Positions 35,712 through 44,879 of a stretch of 64,000 bases of DNA are shown one piece after another. The translations under genes and the position numbers were made by a program. The notes beneath the pieces were generated by a model. It ran no database searches and was not told the DNA's origin. It saw only the letters and a program-made list of their open reading frames with translations. The DNA comes from JAOAPG01 sp963791575. GTDB taxonomy: Bacteria > Acidobacteriota > Terriglobia > Terriglobales > Acidobacteriaceae. Position 1 is the stretch's first letter, and each line of letters begins with the position of its first letter. The stretch is taken from the NCBI GenBank assembly GCA_963791575.1, contig CAWBSY010000004.1, forward strand, positions 1 through 64,000, in the 5' to 3' direction.

Positions 35712-35916
35712 TTACTGCAATGGACGGTCCAAGTCCGCAATACAAGGCAGAAAAGGCTATAGCTGCAAATAAAAGCGCGAAGGGGGCCGAATCATGAAGC
35801 TCAGGTTCTAAGAGCGAGCGGCCTCCCAAGGCAATGATCGCCGATAAGACCGCAAGTCCATAACGCGTGACTGAATCTTTCGTGGAAATCGGTGTGAGTC
35901 GCGGAAAAAACGTCAT
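35524..35916 (-). CDS. DUF4118 membrane sensor domain (5' part of the frameshifted kinase)
   Basis: The fragment starts at ATG 35916 (MTFFPRLTPI) and has a KdpD-type DUF4118 domain of four short helices: YGLAVLSAIIALGGRSLL, FALLFAAIAFSALYCGLGPS, IAVIVLGVVGTDYLFSAP and IAGLVAFVFVIGS. Past VIGS the frame loses meaning and stops at 35524, while the +1 frame continues into the PAS kinase. KdpD-type domains anchor sensor kinases in the membrane. The upstream extension of the frame to 36138 has no domain character. Confidence 0.65.
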   Translation of the reverse strand: MTFFPRLTPISTKDSVTRYGLAVLSAIIALGGRSLLEPELHDSAPFALLFAAIAFSALYCGLGPSIAVIVLGVVGTDYLFSAPRFSFGVSNPGQIAGLVAFVFVIGSHYWIDRVKPSHYRPTRAGGGKAR

Positions 35917-36122
35917 TAGGAGTAACAAGTCTATCAAACACAAGTGTTTGATTCGTACCGAATCGAGACAAGTAAAAATCACCTTCAGCTGCTGATGCGT
36001 ATGATGTCGAACACAATGGTCGACTTCACTTTCGTATTCTCGTATACTGGTGGTAGTTAGATAGACGACGTGACCCCCAACCCTTTCACCCTTTTCCGAA
36101 TATCTTCTTTGAATAAGAGACA

Positions 36123-37532
36123 ATGAGGTACTTGTCATCGGGGATAGCGTGGCCGGTGTTTTTGGGAGGCGTTCTCCTGTTGCTCATCATTGCGTTCGCG
36201 GCTGACCGCACTAACGCTCTCCTCTCTGATAGCGAGAAATGGGTTTCGCATACTCACGAAGTAGAGACTGTCATTGCCCAAGTGCGGTCTGAACTGTTCG
36301 CAACCGAAGGCGCGCTGTCACGTTACGGCCTTACAGTGGATGAATCCCACCTCGGTCGATATTCGGAATCGGTGCAAAATCTGCGAAACGGGCTGGATCA
36401 TTTGCGATCGCTTACAGTGGACAACTCTGCCCAACAGCAAAGGCTTGATGCACTCGTCCCGATTGTGGATCGCGGGGTTGCGTTAGTTGAACGAGACATT
36501 GCATCACTGAAAACGACCCCTTTTGACCGCCGGCAGCAGGCTAATTTTGAACTTCAAACTGAACAACTTAACCAACAAGCGATCGTTCTATTGCAAGAAA
36601 TGCAGCGTGAAGAAGATCACCTGCTCGATGTTCGCGAAAGTATTTCCGAACGGAGTTATGGAAAGTTACGAATTTGGCTGATCATAATCTTTGTATCGGT
36701 ATTGGCGGTTTTATTAGCGACCTTTTGGCAAACGGTTCTTCAGCTCAAAGAGCGTCGCAGATCTGAAAGTGCGGTGCGCCGTTTGAGTGCTCGTCTTTTG
36801 CAGGCCCAGGATGAACAGCGGAGAAAAATTGCGCGCGAATTGCACGATGGGCTTGGCCAATACCTCGCAGCATTGAAAATGAACATCGATCAGGTACAAC
36901 ACGCAGAAATGGTACAAGGCTCCCACCGGAATTCGAGCCTTATATCGGAATCGGTGCAGCTGTTGGATCAGGCAATCAACGAATCGCGCACCTTATCTCA
37001 CTTGCTTCACCCGCCATTGCTTGATGAAACCGGGTTAACTTCGGCGGCACACTGGTATGTCGAAGGATTTTCGAGACGAAGTAAAATTCAAGTCAGCCTG
37101 GAATTGCCCCGACAAATGCAGCGCTTGCCGAGAGACATTGAACTCGCACTCTTCCGCGTGTTGCAAGAGGGGCTTACTAACGTTCTTCGCCACTCCGAGA
37201 GCTCCTCAGCAGAGGTCCGCCTAGAGATTAATTCAGACAAGGTCGTTCTAGTGATAGCCGACCATGGCAAGGGGATGCCCCCCGTGGTCCTGCAGCAGTT
37301 CAATCAAACCACTACTGGCACCGGTGTGGGACTGGCCGGCATGCGAGAACGAATCAACGAGTTTGGAGGACAGCTAACAGTTGAATCAGTGGGCGCTGGA
37401 ACTATACTCACAGCGGTTATACCGTTACTGAAAGAAAAGAAGTCTCGCCAGGAATCCATGAACCCTGCTCCATCTTTTTTGGCGCCGATCGAGTCGCAAG
37501 CGCGAGTCGATGAATTGCGATCTAATGAATAA
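36123..37532 (+). CDS. CHASE3-type sensor histidine kinase (HisKA_3)
   Basis: The 469-residue protein has membrane helices at 8-27 and 183-203. Between them is a CHASE3 domain of about 150 residues, mostly helical (THEVETVIAQVRSELFATEGALSRYGLT). The cytosolic part has HisKA_3 with His241 (ARELHDGLGQYLAALK) and a HATPase ending about residue 440 (ADHGKGMP). It is intact, unlike the other HisKA_3 kinases in this window. The divergent neighbour is the DUF4118 kinase; the two may share a promoter region (35917-36122). No response regulator is adjacent. Confidence 0.88.
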   Translation: MRYLSSGIAWPVFLGGVLLLLIIAFAADRTNALLSDSEKWVSHTHEVETVIAQVRSELFATEGALSRYGLTVDESHLGRYSESVQNLRNGLDHLRSLTVDNSAQQQRLDALVPIVDRGVALVERDIASLKTTPFDRRQQANFELQTEQLNQQAIVLLQEMQREEDHLLDVRESISERSYGKLRIWLIIIFVSVLAVLLATFWQTVLQLKERRRSESAVRRLSARLLQAQDEQRRKIARELHDGLGQYLAALKMNIDQVQHAEMVQGSHRNSSLISESVQLLDQAINESRTLSHLLHPPLLDETGLTSAAHWYVEGFSRRSKIQVSLELPRQMQRLPRDIELALFRVLQEGLTNVLRHSESSSAEVRLEINSDKVVLVIADHGKGMPPVVLQQFNQTTTGTGVGLAGMRERINEFGGQLTVESVGAGTILTAVIPLLKEKKSRQESMNPAPSFLAPIESQARVDELRSNE

Positions 37533-37609
37533 AGCAGCTGCTGAATAAGTGAGCAAAGTACCCGCGCTCGAATGCCGTCAGGATTTTTCGATCTGTCCAC
37601 CCGCGAAGG

Positions 37610-38410
37610 TCAGCTTAGAATTCGATTCAGAAATCCTTTGACGCCGATGTACCCGATTAGCCCTACACAAAGCAGTAGCGCGAAACCCGTTGCCCAAACC
37701 GGCATGTGCGGAGTCTCTGGGGTGAGTGCGGTCCTGAGTCCTTCACTCATGTACACCAGAGGATTCAGCAGTACCAGATATTGCAGCCATGGAACCTTTT
37801 GCAGAAACATCCACGGGTAGTAGACACATCCTAAGAAAGTAATCGGGACCACCACGATGCCGAACATTAATGCAACGTGTTGCGGCTTCACAATCGTGCC
37901 GATCATCAGTCCCATCGCTCCGGAAGCAAGGCTTGCGAGAATCACCGTACTGATGAGAACGGCCCAGCTATCCACGTGAACGTGAACCGGCGAGACCGGG
38001 ATGAAGTAAATCAAAGGGAATACAACCAGGGCGGCAACAATACTTTGAAACGCGCTGAAAATAATTTTTTCAATTGCTACCCAGCTGACCGGCAAAGGCG
38101 ACATGACACGGTCATCGATCTCACGCGTGGTTCCGATCTCAAAGGAAAGCGGAAGGGCGACCGCCATGATCCCCTGTACGAAAATAGCAACCGCCACTAG
38201 CCCTGGCAAAATCAATGTGCCAAAGCTGATGCCGCGTGCGTTCTGAAATCCCTGACCCATCTTGGGGAACAGATAGGTAAAGACGAAAACGAACATGAAG
38301 GGATTCATCAGCGTTCGCACCGCAAACGCAACGAAGTCACGCCGGAGAACGTAAAGATCGCGCAGCATCAATCCCCATAAGGCTCGCGCATAGAGCATTG
38401 AGTCACTCAC
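37610..38410 (-). CDS. ABC-2 type transporter permease
   Basis: The 266-residue protein has six membrane helices in the ABC-2 pattern (VFVFTYLF, AVAIFVQGIMAV, IVAALVVFPLIYFIPV, LASGAMGLMIGTI, CVYYPWMFLQKVPWLQYLVLLNPLVY, ALLLCVGLIGYIGV). The CVYYPWMF-NPLVY region matches DrrB/NodJ-type exporters of drugs or polysaccharides. Its start overlaps the end of the ATPase gene by eight bases, so the two form one exporter. Confidence 0.85.
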   Translation of the reverse strand: MSDSMLYARALWGLMLRDLYVLRRDFVAFAVRTLMNPFMFVFVFTYLFPKMGQGFQNARGISFGTLILPGLVAVAIFVQGIMAVALPLSFEIGTTREIDDRVMSPLPVSWVAIEKIIFSAFQSIVAALVVFPLIYFIPVSPVHVHVDSWAVLISTVILASLASGAMGLMIGTIVKPQHVALMFGIVVVPITFLGCVYYPWMFLQKVPWLQYLVLLNPLVYMSEGLRTALTPETPHMPVWATGFALLLCVGLIGYIGVKGFLNRILS

Positions 38411-39356
38411 GCAGGTCTCTCCCCGTTAGTTTCAAAAATACTGTCTCCAGGCTTGCTTCCGTTATCGAGATGTCTTTCAGCTGTGATCCCGTGACCTCGA
38501 CAATCTTTGGCAGCAATCCATCCAGGCTATCGACAAAAAGCCGCACACCGTCCGGTTTAACTTCGACAGCCTTAATTCCTGGGAGTGCTCGCAAGCTCTC
38601 TTGTAACACGAGATCACTATGGTCCCCCAAATGAAGGTTGACGAGTTTCTGTGCGCCCACACTTTGTTTCAAGTTCGCGGGAGTATCGCAAACCAGAATC
38701 GTTCCATGATCGATAATGGCCACGCGGTCGCACAACTCATCCGCTTCTTCCATATAATGAGTGGTCAGCACGACTGTGATTCCTCGAGTGAGAAGTTGGC
38801 GAATGCTATCCCAAAGAGCGAGCCGGCTTTGCGGATCAAGTCCCGCACTCGGCTCGTCGAGAAAAAGAACTTCAGGATCATGAGCAATGGCACGAGCGAT
38901 TTGCACTCTTTGCGCCAGCCCTCCTGAGAGCTCTCTTACAGAAGACTTGGCGCGCTCTGTCAAGCGGAACATTTCCAGCAGTTCGGCCGTCCGCTGCTTG
39001 GAAATATCGGAGGAGAAGCCGAAGTAGCGGCAATGGAAATAGATGTTCTCCCATACCGTGCACTGACGGTCCAACGTGTTGTATTGCGGAACAACACCCA
39101 TGTGGCGGCGCGCGCGCGCGGGAGTCGCTACAACGTCGAGGCCGGCAATTTGCACGCTGCCGCTTGTAGGCAAGGTGCGGGTTGTGCACACGCTAATCGT
39201 CGTACTCTTGCCGGCACCGTTAGGACCAAGCAATCCAAACAACTCCCCCTTAAAAACGGCCAAATTGATGCCGCGCACAGCCTCTACCGGAACTTTACCT
39301 GGATATCTCTTAGTGAGATCGCGGATGCTGACAATTGGTTCGGTAGTGTTCATCAT
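38403..39356 (-). CDS. ABC exporter ATPase (DrrA/NodI type)
   Basis: The protein, 317 residues from ATG 39356, has Walker A GPNGAGKST, signature LSGGLAQRVQIARA, Walker B VLFLDEPSAGLDP and the H-loop TTHYMEEADELCDR. The C-terminal 90 residues (LVNLHLGDHSDL onwards) match the DrrA extension. It pairs with the ABC-2 permease that overlaps its stop. The substrate could be a drug, antibiotic or polysaccharide. The open frame upstream to 39473 has no sequence support, and ATG 39356/39353 precedes a normal ATPase start (MNTTEPIVSIRDLTKRY). Confidence 0.88.
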   Translation of the reverse strand: MMNTTEPIVSIRDLTKRYPGKVPVEAVRGINLAVFKGELFGLLGPNGAGKSTTISVCTTRTLPTSGSVQIAGLDVVATPARARRHMGVVPQYNTLDRQCTVWENIYFHCRYFGFSSDISKQRTAELLEMFRLTERAKSSVRELSGGLAQRVQIARAIAHDPEVLFLDEPSAGLDPQSRLALWDSIRQLLTRGITVVLTTHYMEEADELCDRVAIIDHGTILVCDTPANLKQSVGAQKLVNLHLGDHSDLVLQESLRALPGIKAVEVKPDGVRLFVDSLDGLLPKIVEVTGSQLKDISITEASLETVFLKLTGRDLRE

Positions 39357-39668
39357 TCTGCGCAACAAAAAATCAAGGTAAAAAACCAGGAAGTCCAAAT
39401 TATACAGGGACTTGTAACGAAGATATTCGGTGTCGCATTCTTCGCGGACACCATACTTTTCCCAAATCGGCAATTATAGAAAAAATGTACAAAAGACAGC
39501 TTGCCTTCACCTCTTGCTATTGCTAATGTCGATTTATTACAAGGCCCGGCCAATTTGTAGGTTTGCAGTAGGCTCGGCTCCTTCCCTGGTCAAGTTCGAT
39601 TTCGCGATCTCGAAAGCAGTTCCGAGCACTGCTCCCGCCTTTTTGCCTCGCCACTCGAAAGGAGTTCT
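39357..39668. other. Divergent promoter region between exporter and S53 protease genes
   Basis: The 312-base stretch has no recognisable gene. The part before the protease carries its ribosome site (AAAGGAG, four bases before the ATG). A-T-rich segments near 39475-39490 could be promoter elements. Confidence 0.45.
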
Positions 39669-41285
39669 ATGTCCTCTCCAAAAGATCGTCTTCCTCTTGC
39701 AGGTAGCGAACGCTCTCCGCTGCGGGGAGCTCGAGTCATAGGTCCAGCTAATCCTAACGAAAAAATAGAAGTGACCGTACGTTTGCACTCTCGCGCGGGA
39801 AAAAAGCCACCGATTGCTCCCGAAACTTTTCGCCAACTTCCTGAGCAACGCCGTATTCTTAGCCGTGAAGAACTTGAACGAACTCACGGAGCTGATCCCG
39901 CCAGCATTGCACGTGTTGAAACTTTCGCTGGCGAACACGGATTGACGGTCGTAGAATCCAGCGCCGCCCGTCGAACTGTCATTCTTTCCGGCACCGTGGC
40001 AGCTATGAGCATGGCTTTCGGAGTCCAGCTTCAGCAATATGAACATCCCGGAGGAAAATATCGCGGCCGCACCGGTGCGGTGCATATTCCTGCGGAACTG
40101 AAAGATGTCATCGAAGGAGTCTTCGGACTCGATAACCGTCCGCAAGCAAAGCCGCATTTTCGGCGACGGCGAGCGCAGCCAAACATCCACGCAAATGCCG
40201 CGAACGTCTCTTTCACTCCGCCACAGCTAGCCACGTTGTACGATTTTCCTACTGGTGTCGATGGCACGGGCGAATGCATTGCGCTTATTGAACTGGGAGG
40301 CGGCTTCGAACAGGCAGACCTGAGCAGTTATTTCAGTCAGCTTGGATTGAACATACCCCGGGTCACGGCGGTTTCCATTGGCAGCGGCAGCAATTCGCCA
40401 ACCGGAGATCCTAACGGACCCGATGGCGAAGTGATGCTCGACATCGAAGTCGCGGGCGGGGTTGCGCCAGGAGCAAACATTGTTGTCTATTTCGCGGAAA
40501 ACACCGATGCCGGATTCCTGAACGCGATCACCACGGCAGTCCACGATAAAACCAATAATCCGTCCGTTATCTCGATAAGCTGGGGCGCGGCGGAATCCAA
40601 TTGGACAGCCCAGGCCATGACCTCAATGGACGAAGCGTTCCAAAGCGCTGCCGCAGTCGGAGTCACCGTTTGTGTCGCTGCCGGAGATGATGGTTCCGAA
40701 GATGGCGTACAGGATGGACTAAGTCACGTCGATTTTCCTGCATCCAGTCCCAACGTGTTGGGTTGCGGTGGGACTCGTCTTATCGCCTCCCAAAACAACA
40801 TCACGAGTGAGACGGTATGGAATGAATTGCCGAATGCAGGCGCAACCGGCGGAGGAATTAGCGATTTCTTTCCTTTGCCTGCTTGGCAAACAAATGCCAA
40901 TGTTCCCACGTCGGCTAATCCAGACAAGAAGATAGGAAGAGGAGTTCCAGATGTGTCTGGAGATGCCGATCCAACGACGGGCTATGTTACTCGCGTCGAC
41001 GGACAAGCAGATGTCATCGGGGGTACAAGTGCCGTAGCTCCCCTGTGGGCGGGACTCGTTGCCCTTATCAACGAGAGTATTGGGAAACCTGTGGGATTCA
41101 TCAATCCTCTCCTCTATCAGGACGGCCCAAAGAAAGGCGGTTTCCGCGATATCACTTCGGGGAACAATGGCGCGTACTCCGCAAGAACGGGATGGGACGC
41201 GTGTAGTGGCCTTGGCACACCGATTGGCGTGCAAGTGGGAGTAACGCTTGGCGCCACAGCGGCCCAAGCTTCCAAGACAGCATAA
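39669..41285 (+). CDS. Kumamolisin-type S53 (sedolisin) protease
   Basis: The 538-residue protein has a pro-kumamolisin activation domain (about 30-165, with RRILSREELERTHGAD and HIPAELKDVIEGVFGLD) and an S53 catalytic domain (180-535). The catalytic residues are Glu254 and Asp258 (GEVMLDIE), oxyanion Asp340 (AAGD), and nucleophile Ser454 (GGTSAVAP). A calcium-binding FRDITSGNNGAYSA lies near 492-505. These acid-active endopeptidases are secreted, although the N-terminus lacks a classical signal peptide, which is common in this family. A strong ribosome site (AAAGGAG) precedes the ATG, and a terminator for the convergent gene follows. Confidence 0.9.
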   Translation: MSSPKDRLPLAGSERSPLRGARVIGPANPNEKIEVTVRLHSRAGKKPPIAPETFRQLPEQRRILSREELERTHGADPASIARVETFAGEHGLTVVESSAARRTVILSGTVAAMSMAFGVQLQQYEHPGGKYRGRTGAVHIPAELKDVIEGVFGLDNRPQAKPHFRRRRAQPNIHANAANVSFTPPQLATLYDFPTGVDGTGECIALIELGGGFEQADLSSYFSQLGLNIPRVTAVSIGSGSNSPTGDPNGPDGEVMLDIEVAGGVAPGANIVVYFAENTDAGFLNAITTAVHDKTNNPSVISISWGAAESNWTAQAMTSMDEAFQSAAAVGVTVCVAAGDDGSEDGVQDGLSHVDFPASSPNVLGCGGTRLIASQNNITSETVWNELPNAGATGGGISDFFPLPAWQTNANVPTSANPDKKIGRGVPDVSGDADPTTGYVTRVDGQADVIGGTSAVAPLWAGLVALINESIGKPVGFINPLLYQDGPKKGGFRDITSGNNGAYSARTGWDACSGLGTPIGVQVGVTLGATAAQASKTA

Positions 41286-41300
41286 AATCACAACAGTCCA

Positions 41301-41338
41301 AAAAAATAGGAGGAGTGTGCTAAAGGCACGCTCCTCCT
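41301..41338 (-). terminator. Strong hairpin terminator
   Basis: A 13-bp stem (41308-41320 with 41326-41338, one G-T pair) and a 5-base loop are followed, in the reverse direction, by a six-T run (AAAAAA at 41301-41306). It terminates the Kelch-protein gene at 41367 and also shields the S53 gene end. Confidence 0.85.
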
Positions 41339-41366
41339 CAAAAACTAAACGTTCAAATAGCCTGCG

Positions 41367-42836
41367 TTACTGGACCGTTACCGCGACCGCAGTTGACGGA
41401 ATTCCGTTGGCTACTACCTGTATTTCGCTTGCACCCAATTCTATTCCAGCTGGCACGGCGAAGTGAGTAGATACGATCGCGCTTCCCGTAGCAACCGCCA
41501 TAGTGCTGTGGTTGTACGTCCTGGCATAGAAGACGTGCCCGGTGGCGCTGTTGGTGATACGTACCAGCGGGTAATTGGTGGCAGACTGGCCGTCATCGCC
41601 ATAGGCAGCTCCCTGGGACAGTCCGTTGAATTGAGTTCCGGAGACAATATAAGAGTGCCCGTGAATCACTGTCTTAGGAGACTTGGTGATGGTAGGTGCC
41701 CAAGCCGGACTAGGACTTCCGGCCGCAGTGTAGATCTCGACATCCTGTGAGAAGTCAGTGAACAGCACCTGCCCAGTGGGCAACAGGAGCATACGTCCGT
41801 AATAAGACGAATCGTTGACCGAATTGGGCGTAGCAGGTACCGGATTTAAGTTTGTGCCATCGAATTCGTAGAAGTGAGACGGTGTCTTAAACACCCCGGG
41901 GCTGGCGAAGACAAGTACGTTGCCGCTGGGCAGCAAGGACGCAGGGCCATCCGCTATATCCTGTTGTTTCCCACCGGTTGCGGGAAATGTTGGACCTTGC
42001 ACCCACGTGCCCGGATCATTCGGATTGACCGGTGGATTATAGATGGACGTGAATCCGGTTGCGCCAGTCGCGAACACGGTTCCATCGGGTCGCAATACCG
42101 CCGGCCCTAGTTCATGCGATCCGCTGTTGTTAGCATTCGTGTCATCCAACTTGACAATCGTGCTTCCGGCATTGATCCACAATCCGGTGCTCGGTACATA
42201 CTTCTCAGCGTTCGTTAGATTGCTGGGATTGTTCGCATCCACAGTTAGTACGGTCTGATCGGGAAGTAGTGTCCATCCTTCTTCATCGTTGATGTCCGCT
42301 TTACCTGTTCCCGTCGTAGTCCACGTCAACAGCCTGGAGTTAAGCAGGGCTTCTTGCGCTGTGCAACAAGCCGCCAACATGTAGGTCCCATTCGGAAGCA
42401 CAACGCTTTGTGCATCGCCAATTTGTGTCCAGCCGGTCGGAGGTTTAACCGTCCGCCACTTATTAGTTTTGGGATTATAAATTGCGCCAAGTGTAGTCCA
42501 GGCCGAATTACCGAAGTTGTACTCTCCGCCGTTAATGATGACTCGTCCATCGGGCAACACCGCGGAAGCAAAATAGAGGGGACTGTATGCGGGAGGCAGG
42601 GAAGCCAATTGCGTCCATGTTCCGTTCACATAACTGCCAGTGTTATCTGGTGTCAGCTTCCACCAGTCTTGCGCGCCGGTGTCTTGCACCATGATGGTGC
42701 CATCAGTGAGTAATAGAGCGGTATCCGCGGAAAAGGAAGGTTGATGAATTAACGGTTGCCACGATTGTGCTTGAAGCATCCCAGCACATACCACTAAGGA
42801 AGTAAGTGCGAACGCCAGCATTCGCGAGAACTTCAT
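41367..42836 (-). CDS. Exported Kelch/galactose-oxidase-like propeller protein
   Basis: The 489-residue protein begins MKFSRMLAFALTSLVVCAGML and a signal peptide cleaved near LQAQS. It has repeated Kelch-type blades (TDGTIMVQD, LPDGRVIINGGEYNFG, LPNGTYMLAA, LRPDGTVFATGATG, LPSGNVLVFAS, LPTGQVLFTDF). The C-terminal 110 residues resemble a glyoxal/galactose oxidase C-terminal domain (DUF1929-like), with GASEIQVVANGIPSTAVAVTV. The copper-oxidase Cys-Tyr centre is not evident, so enzyme activity is uncertain. AAAGGACATCT before ATG 42836 sets the start; the codon at 42857 is less likely. Confidence 0.75.
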   Translation of the reverse strand: MKFSRMLAFALTSLVVCAGMLQAQSWQPLIHQPSFSADTALLLTDGTIMVQDTGAQDWWKLTPDNTGSYVNGTWTQLASLPPAYSPLYFASAVLPDGRVIINGGEYNFGNSAWTTLGAIYNPKTNKWRTVKPPTGWTQIGDAQSVVLPNGTYMLAACCTAQEALLNSRLLTWTTTGTGKADINDEEGWTLLPDQTVLTVDANNPSNLTNAEKYVPSTGLWINAGSTIVKLDDTNANNSGSHELGPAVLRPDGTVFATGATGFTSIYNPPVNPNDPGTWVQGPTFPATGGKQQDIADGPASLLPSGNVLVFASPGVFKTPSHFYEFDGTNLNPVPATPNSVNDSSYYGRMLLLPTGQVLFTDFSQDVEIYTAAGSPSPAWAPTITKSPKTVIHGHSYIVSGTQFNGLSQGAAYGDDGQSATNYPLVRITNSATGHVFYARTYNHSTMAVATGSAIVSTHFAVPAGIELGASEIQVVANGIPSTAVAVTVQ

Positions 42837-43139
42837 AGATGTCCTTTCGCAATTCAATTTAGTTAGGGGTGGATGCGGACTTGGGGGTGAGAGCGACCCG
42901 CCCGAGGAATGTACTGGAAGAGACTAGGCAAGTCAATCACAAAGCGGACTTGGGGAGTACAGATTCGCCTTCGATGACAACAGGTACGTCAAATCATCGG
43001 CGGACTGCAAAAGTTTTCTACTTAAGGACAAGTAGTACGACGCGACGAGAAAGAACCACAAAATCAATTTTTCTCGTCAGGAGGATGTTTATCCGAAGAA
43101 TTTAATGTGGCACTTATCCACAACGGTGCTTGTCATTTG
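42837..43139. other. Intergenic region upstream of the Kelch-protein gene
   Basis: The 303 bases hold no gene. A 9-bp inverted repeat (GACGAGAAA at 43044-43052 with TTTCTCGTC at 43070-43078, 17-base loop) lies downstream of the gene at 43140 and may end its transcript, but it lacks a long T run. Confidence 0.35.
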
Positions 43140-43850
43140 CTACTTCTGCGGGCTTGCGAATTGCTTTTCCGCAGCCGGAGGTTGCACCTTCGTTTTCGTT
43201 GGCGAGGCTACGCACTCCATCGCTGGATGCTTAAACAAAGAAGGATCAGGTGAACTCAATTGTATGTCCCTATAAATGACTGTTCGCGGTCTTCCCATTC
43301 CGCTTCTTTCAACCTTGATCGGGAATCCATTAAGGTCCTTTGCCTCCCAGACTTTTAGTTCCATGGCTCTGCCATCTTGTCGAGTGAACTTGAGGTTCTC
43401 CACTGTGCAAGCGTGTCCCTCGACGACCTCGGTACCCACTGGCGTGTGTTCAACTTTGGAATCTTGCAATCCAGAGAAGGGGACTGTGCGCGCCGCTGGG
43501 ATGGACCCTTCCATACACATGGCCTGATCAGGATAGTACGCAAACGTAGCGTGAGTGTTGAGGTCTGTGACCATGTATCCGGTCGCCATGTCGGTACGCA
43601 TAAGAGATCCCGAGCGATAAATCTTCGTGTCACCCGCTCCGCCCACCAAGGCGCCTGACATGGTCGCTGAGAATTCCGTGAAGTTCTTAAACGGATTATC
43701 AGTTGAACTGATCTGTGCTGAGATACTCTGCTGCGAAGGCATTCCCTTCGGTGGCGTACTTGGCAGCGTGACTGTCTGCCCTTGTGCCGCTGAAGCAAGA
43801 GCGGCCGCCATAACTAACTGCTTGCAAATCATTTGCAAACTCACAGACAT
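43140..43850 (-). CDS. Small exported protein (family shared with the protein at 44880)
   Basis: The 236-residue protein begins MSVSLQMICKQLVMAAALASAAQG, a signal peptide, followed by a beta-rich domain. It includes FTEFSATMSGALVGGAGDTKIYRSGSLMRTD, ATFAYYPDQAMCMEGSIPAART, CTVENLKFTRQDGRAMELKVWEAKD and LFKHPAMECVAS. I do not recognise a named family; the style resembles LolA/DUF4412-like outer-membrane lipid-binding domains. GAGGAG seven bases before ATG 43850 sets the start. It is a clear paralogue of the protein at 44880. Confidence 0.65.
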   Translation of the reverse strand: MSVSLQMICKQLVMAAALASAAQGQTVTLPSTPPKGMPSQQSISAQISSTDNPFKNFTEFSATMSGALVGGAGDTKIYRSGSLMRTDMATGYMVTDLNTHATFAYYPDQAMCMEGSIPAARTVPFSGLQDSKVEHTPVGTEVVEGHACTVENLKFTRQDGRAMELKVWEAKDLNGFPIKVERSGMGRPRTVIYRDIQLSSPDPSLFKHPAMECVASPTKTKVQPPAAEKQFASPQK

Positions 43851-43990
43851 CAAACGCTCCTCTACCTCTGAACTTGAAATCTAAACTCGGGTACCTGGCA
43901 GGTCAAGCCATCATAGGACATGTATCTGTGGATGGCTTATCGAGAGAGATTAAAAACTGTTCAAGAAATACTTCTCAATGAAAAATCTAT

Positions 43991-44029
43991 AAAAAAAAGG
44001 CTACGCCAATAAAAGCAACGTAGCCTTTT
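43991..44029 (-). terminator. Hairpin terminator of the gene at 44049
   Basis: AAAAGGCTACG pairs with CGTAGCCTTTT (11 bp), with a 13-base loop, and the reverse transcript ends in an eight-T run. It is 20 bases downstream of the reverse gene's stop. Confidence 0.85.
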
Positions 44030-44048
44030 GAAGTTCAATACTCAGCGG

Positions 44049-44651
44049 TTACGGCAGTTGAATACGTTTTGAGGGATTGTTGCGACCGGCGTCGTAGCTG
44101 GTCAGACCACCTTTGCCGGCAACTGGAGCCTTCGCCGGGGCAGTGGCTGAGTAGACAGCAGAAGCCGGGCCCTCGTTATCGATGAAGGTGTCAAAGAAAC
44201 CATCTTCATCATAGATAGCGAAGCTGTCAGGATGTCGTGGCAGACTATTGCCCACATCGAATACATATTCGAATGCGTCGTCGAACGCGTAAATTACCGC
44301 GATGCTCACGTCCGTCGAGGTAACATCCACGGCAGCCCTGTTCGAGCCAAACGCGTCGTTAGGATATTGTCCCTGTGCCATGTACACTTCGAATCCGCCA
44401 GCAGGGAATTGTCCGTAGCCGATTTGGCAGTTGGTGTAATCGTGATACCCGGTCACGAAATTGTAGGTGCCATTGACTCTGTTAGACGGTCCCGACGCGT
44501 ACAACACGAAAGTGTCGCAGTAGGGTTCCACTGGGAACGTGATCGAATAATAACCTGCAGTGACGATTGGGGGTGGTGGCGTGGCCGCACTGGCTATGCC
44601 TGTGATGGCCAGTAAAAGAAAACCGATCGCAATAGAACTCGTGATCTTCAT
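44049..44651 (-). CDS. Small exported protein, unknown function
   Basis: The 200-residue protein has a signal peptide (SIAIGFLLLAITGIASA) and an N-terminal beta domain with two Cys (PVEPYCDTFVLYASG and HDYTNCQIGYG), probably disulfide bonded. Acidic stretches (DDAFEYVFDVGN, YDEDGFFDTFIDNEG) and a Pro/Ala-rich end follow. No family is recognised. GGAGACAACG before the ATG is a good ribosome site. It has its own terminator, consistent with independent, possibly strong expression. Confidence 0.65.
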   Translation of the reverse strand: MKITSSIAIGFLLLAITGIASAATPPPPIVTAGYYSITFPVEPYCDTFVLYASGPSNRVNGTYNFVTGYHDYTNCQIGYGQFPAGGFEVYMAQGQYPNDAFGSNRAAVDVTSTDVSIAVIYAFDDAFEYVFDVGNSLPRHPDSFAIYDEDGFFDTFIDNEGPASAVYSATAPAKAPVAGKGGLTSYDAGRNNPSKRIQLP

Positions 44652-44879
44652 CGTTGTCTCCTGGGAAGTTGACTTGGTTTCTTGTTTTACTGATATGCAA
44701 GGTCAATGCTGTTTGGCCTTGCGCCGGGAAAAAGGGATGGGTTGAGCGCTACCAACATACGACAAAAATTGTGAATGTCAAGAGGGGCGCTGGATTAAAC
44801 GTTATCGACTTATCGAATCAGAACCGAAGGTGTGCGGACAGGACTCATTAACCTCACAGATCAGCACACATCAGCTCAC

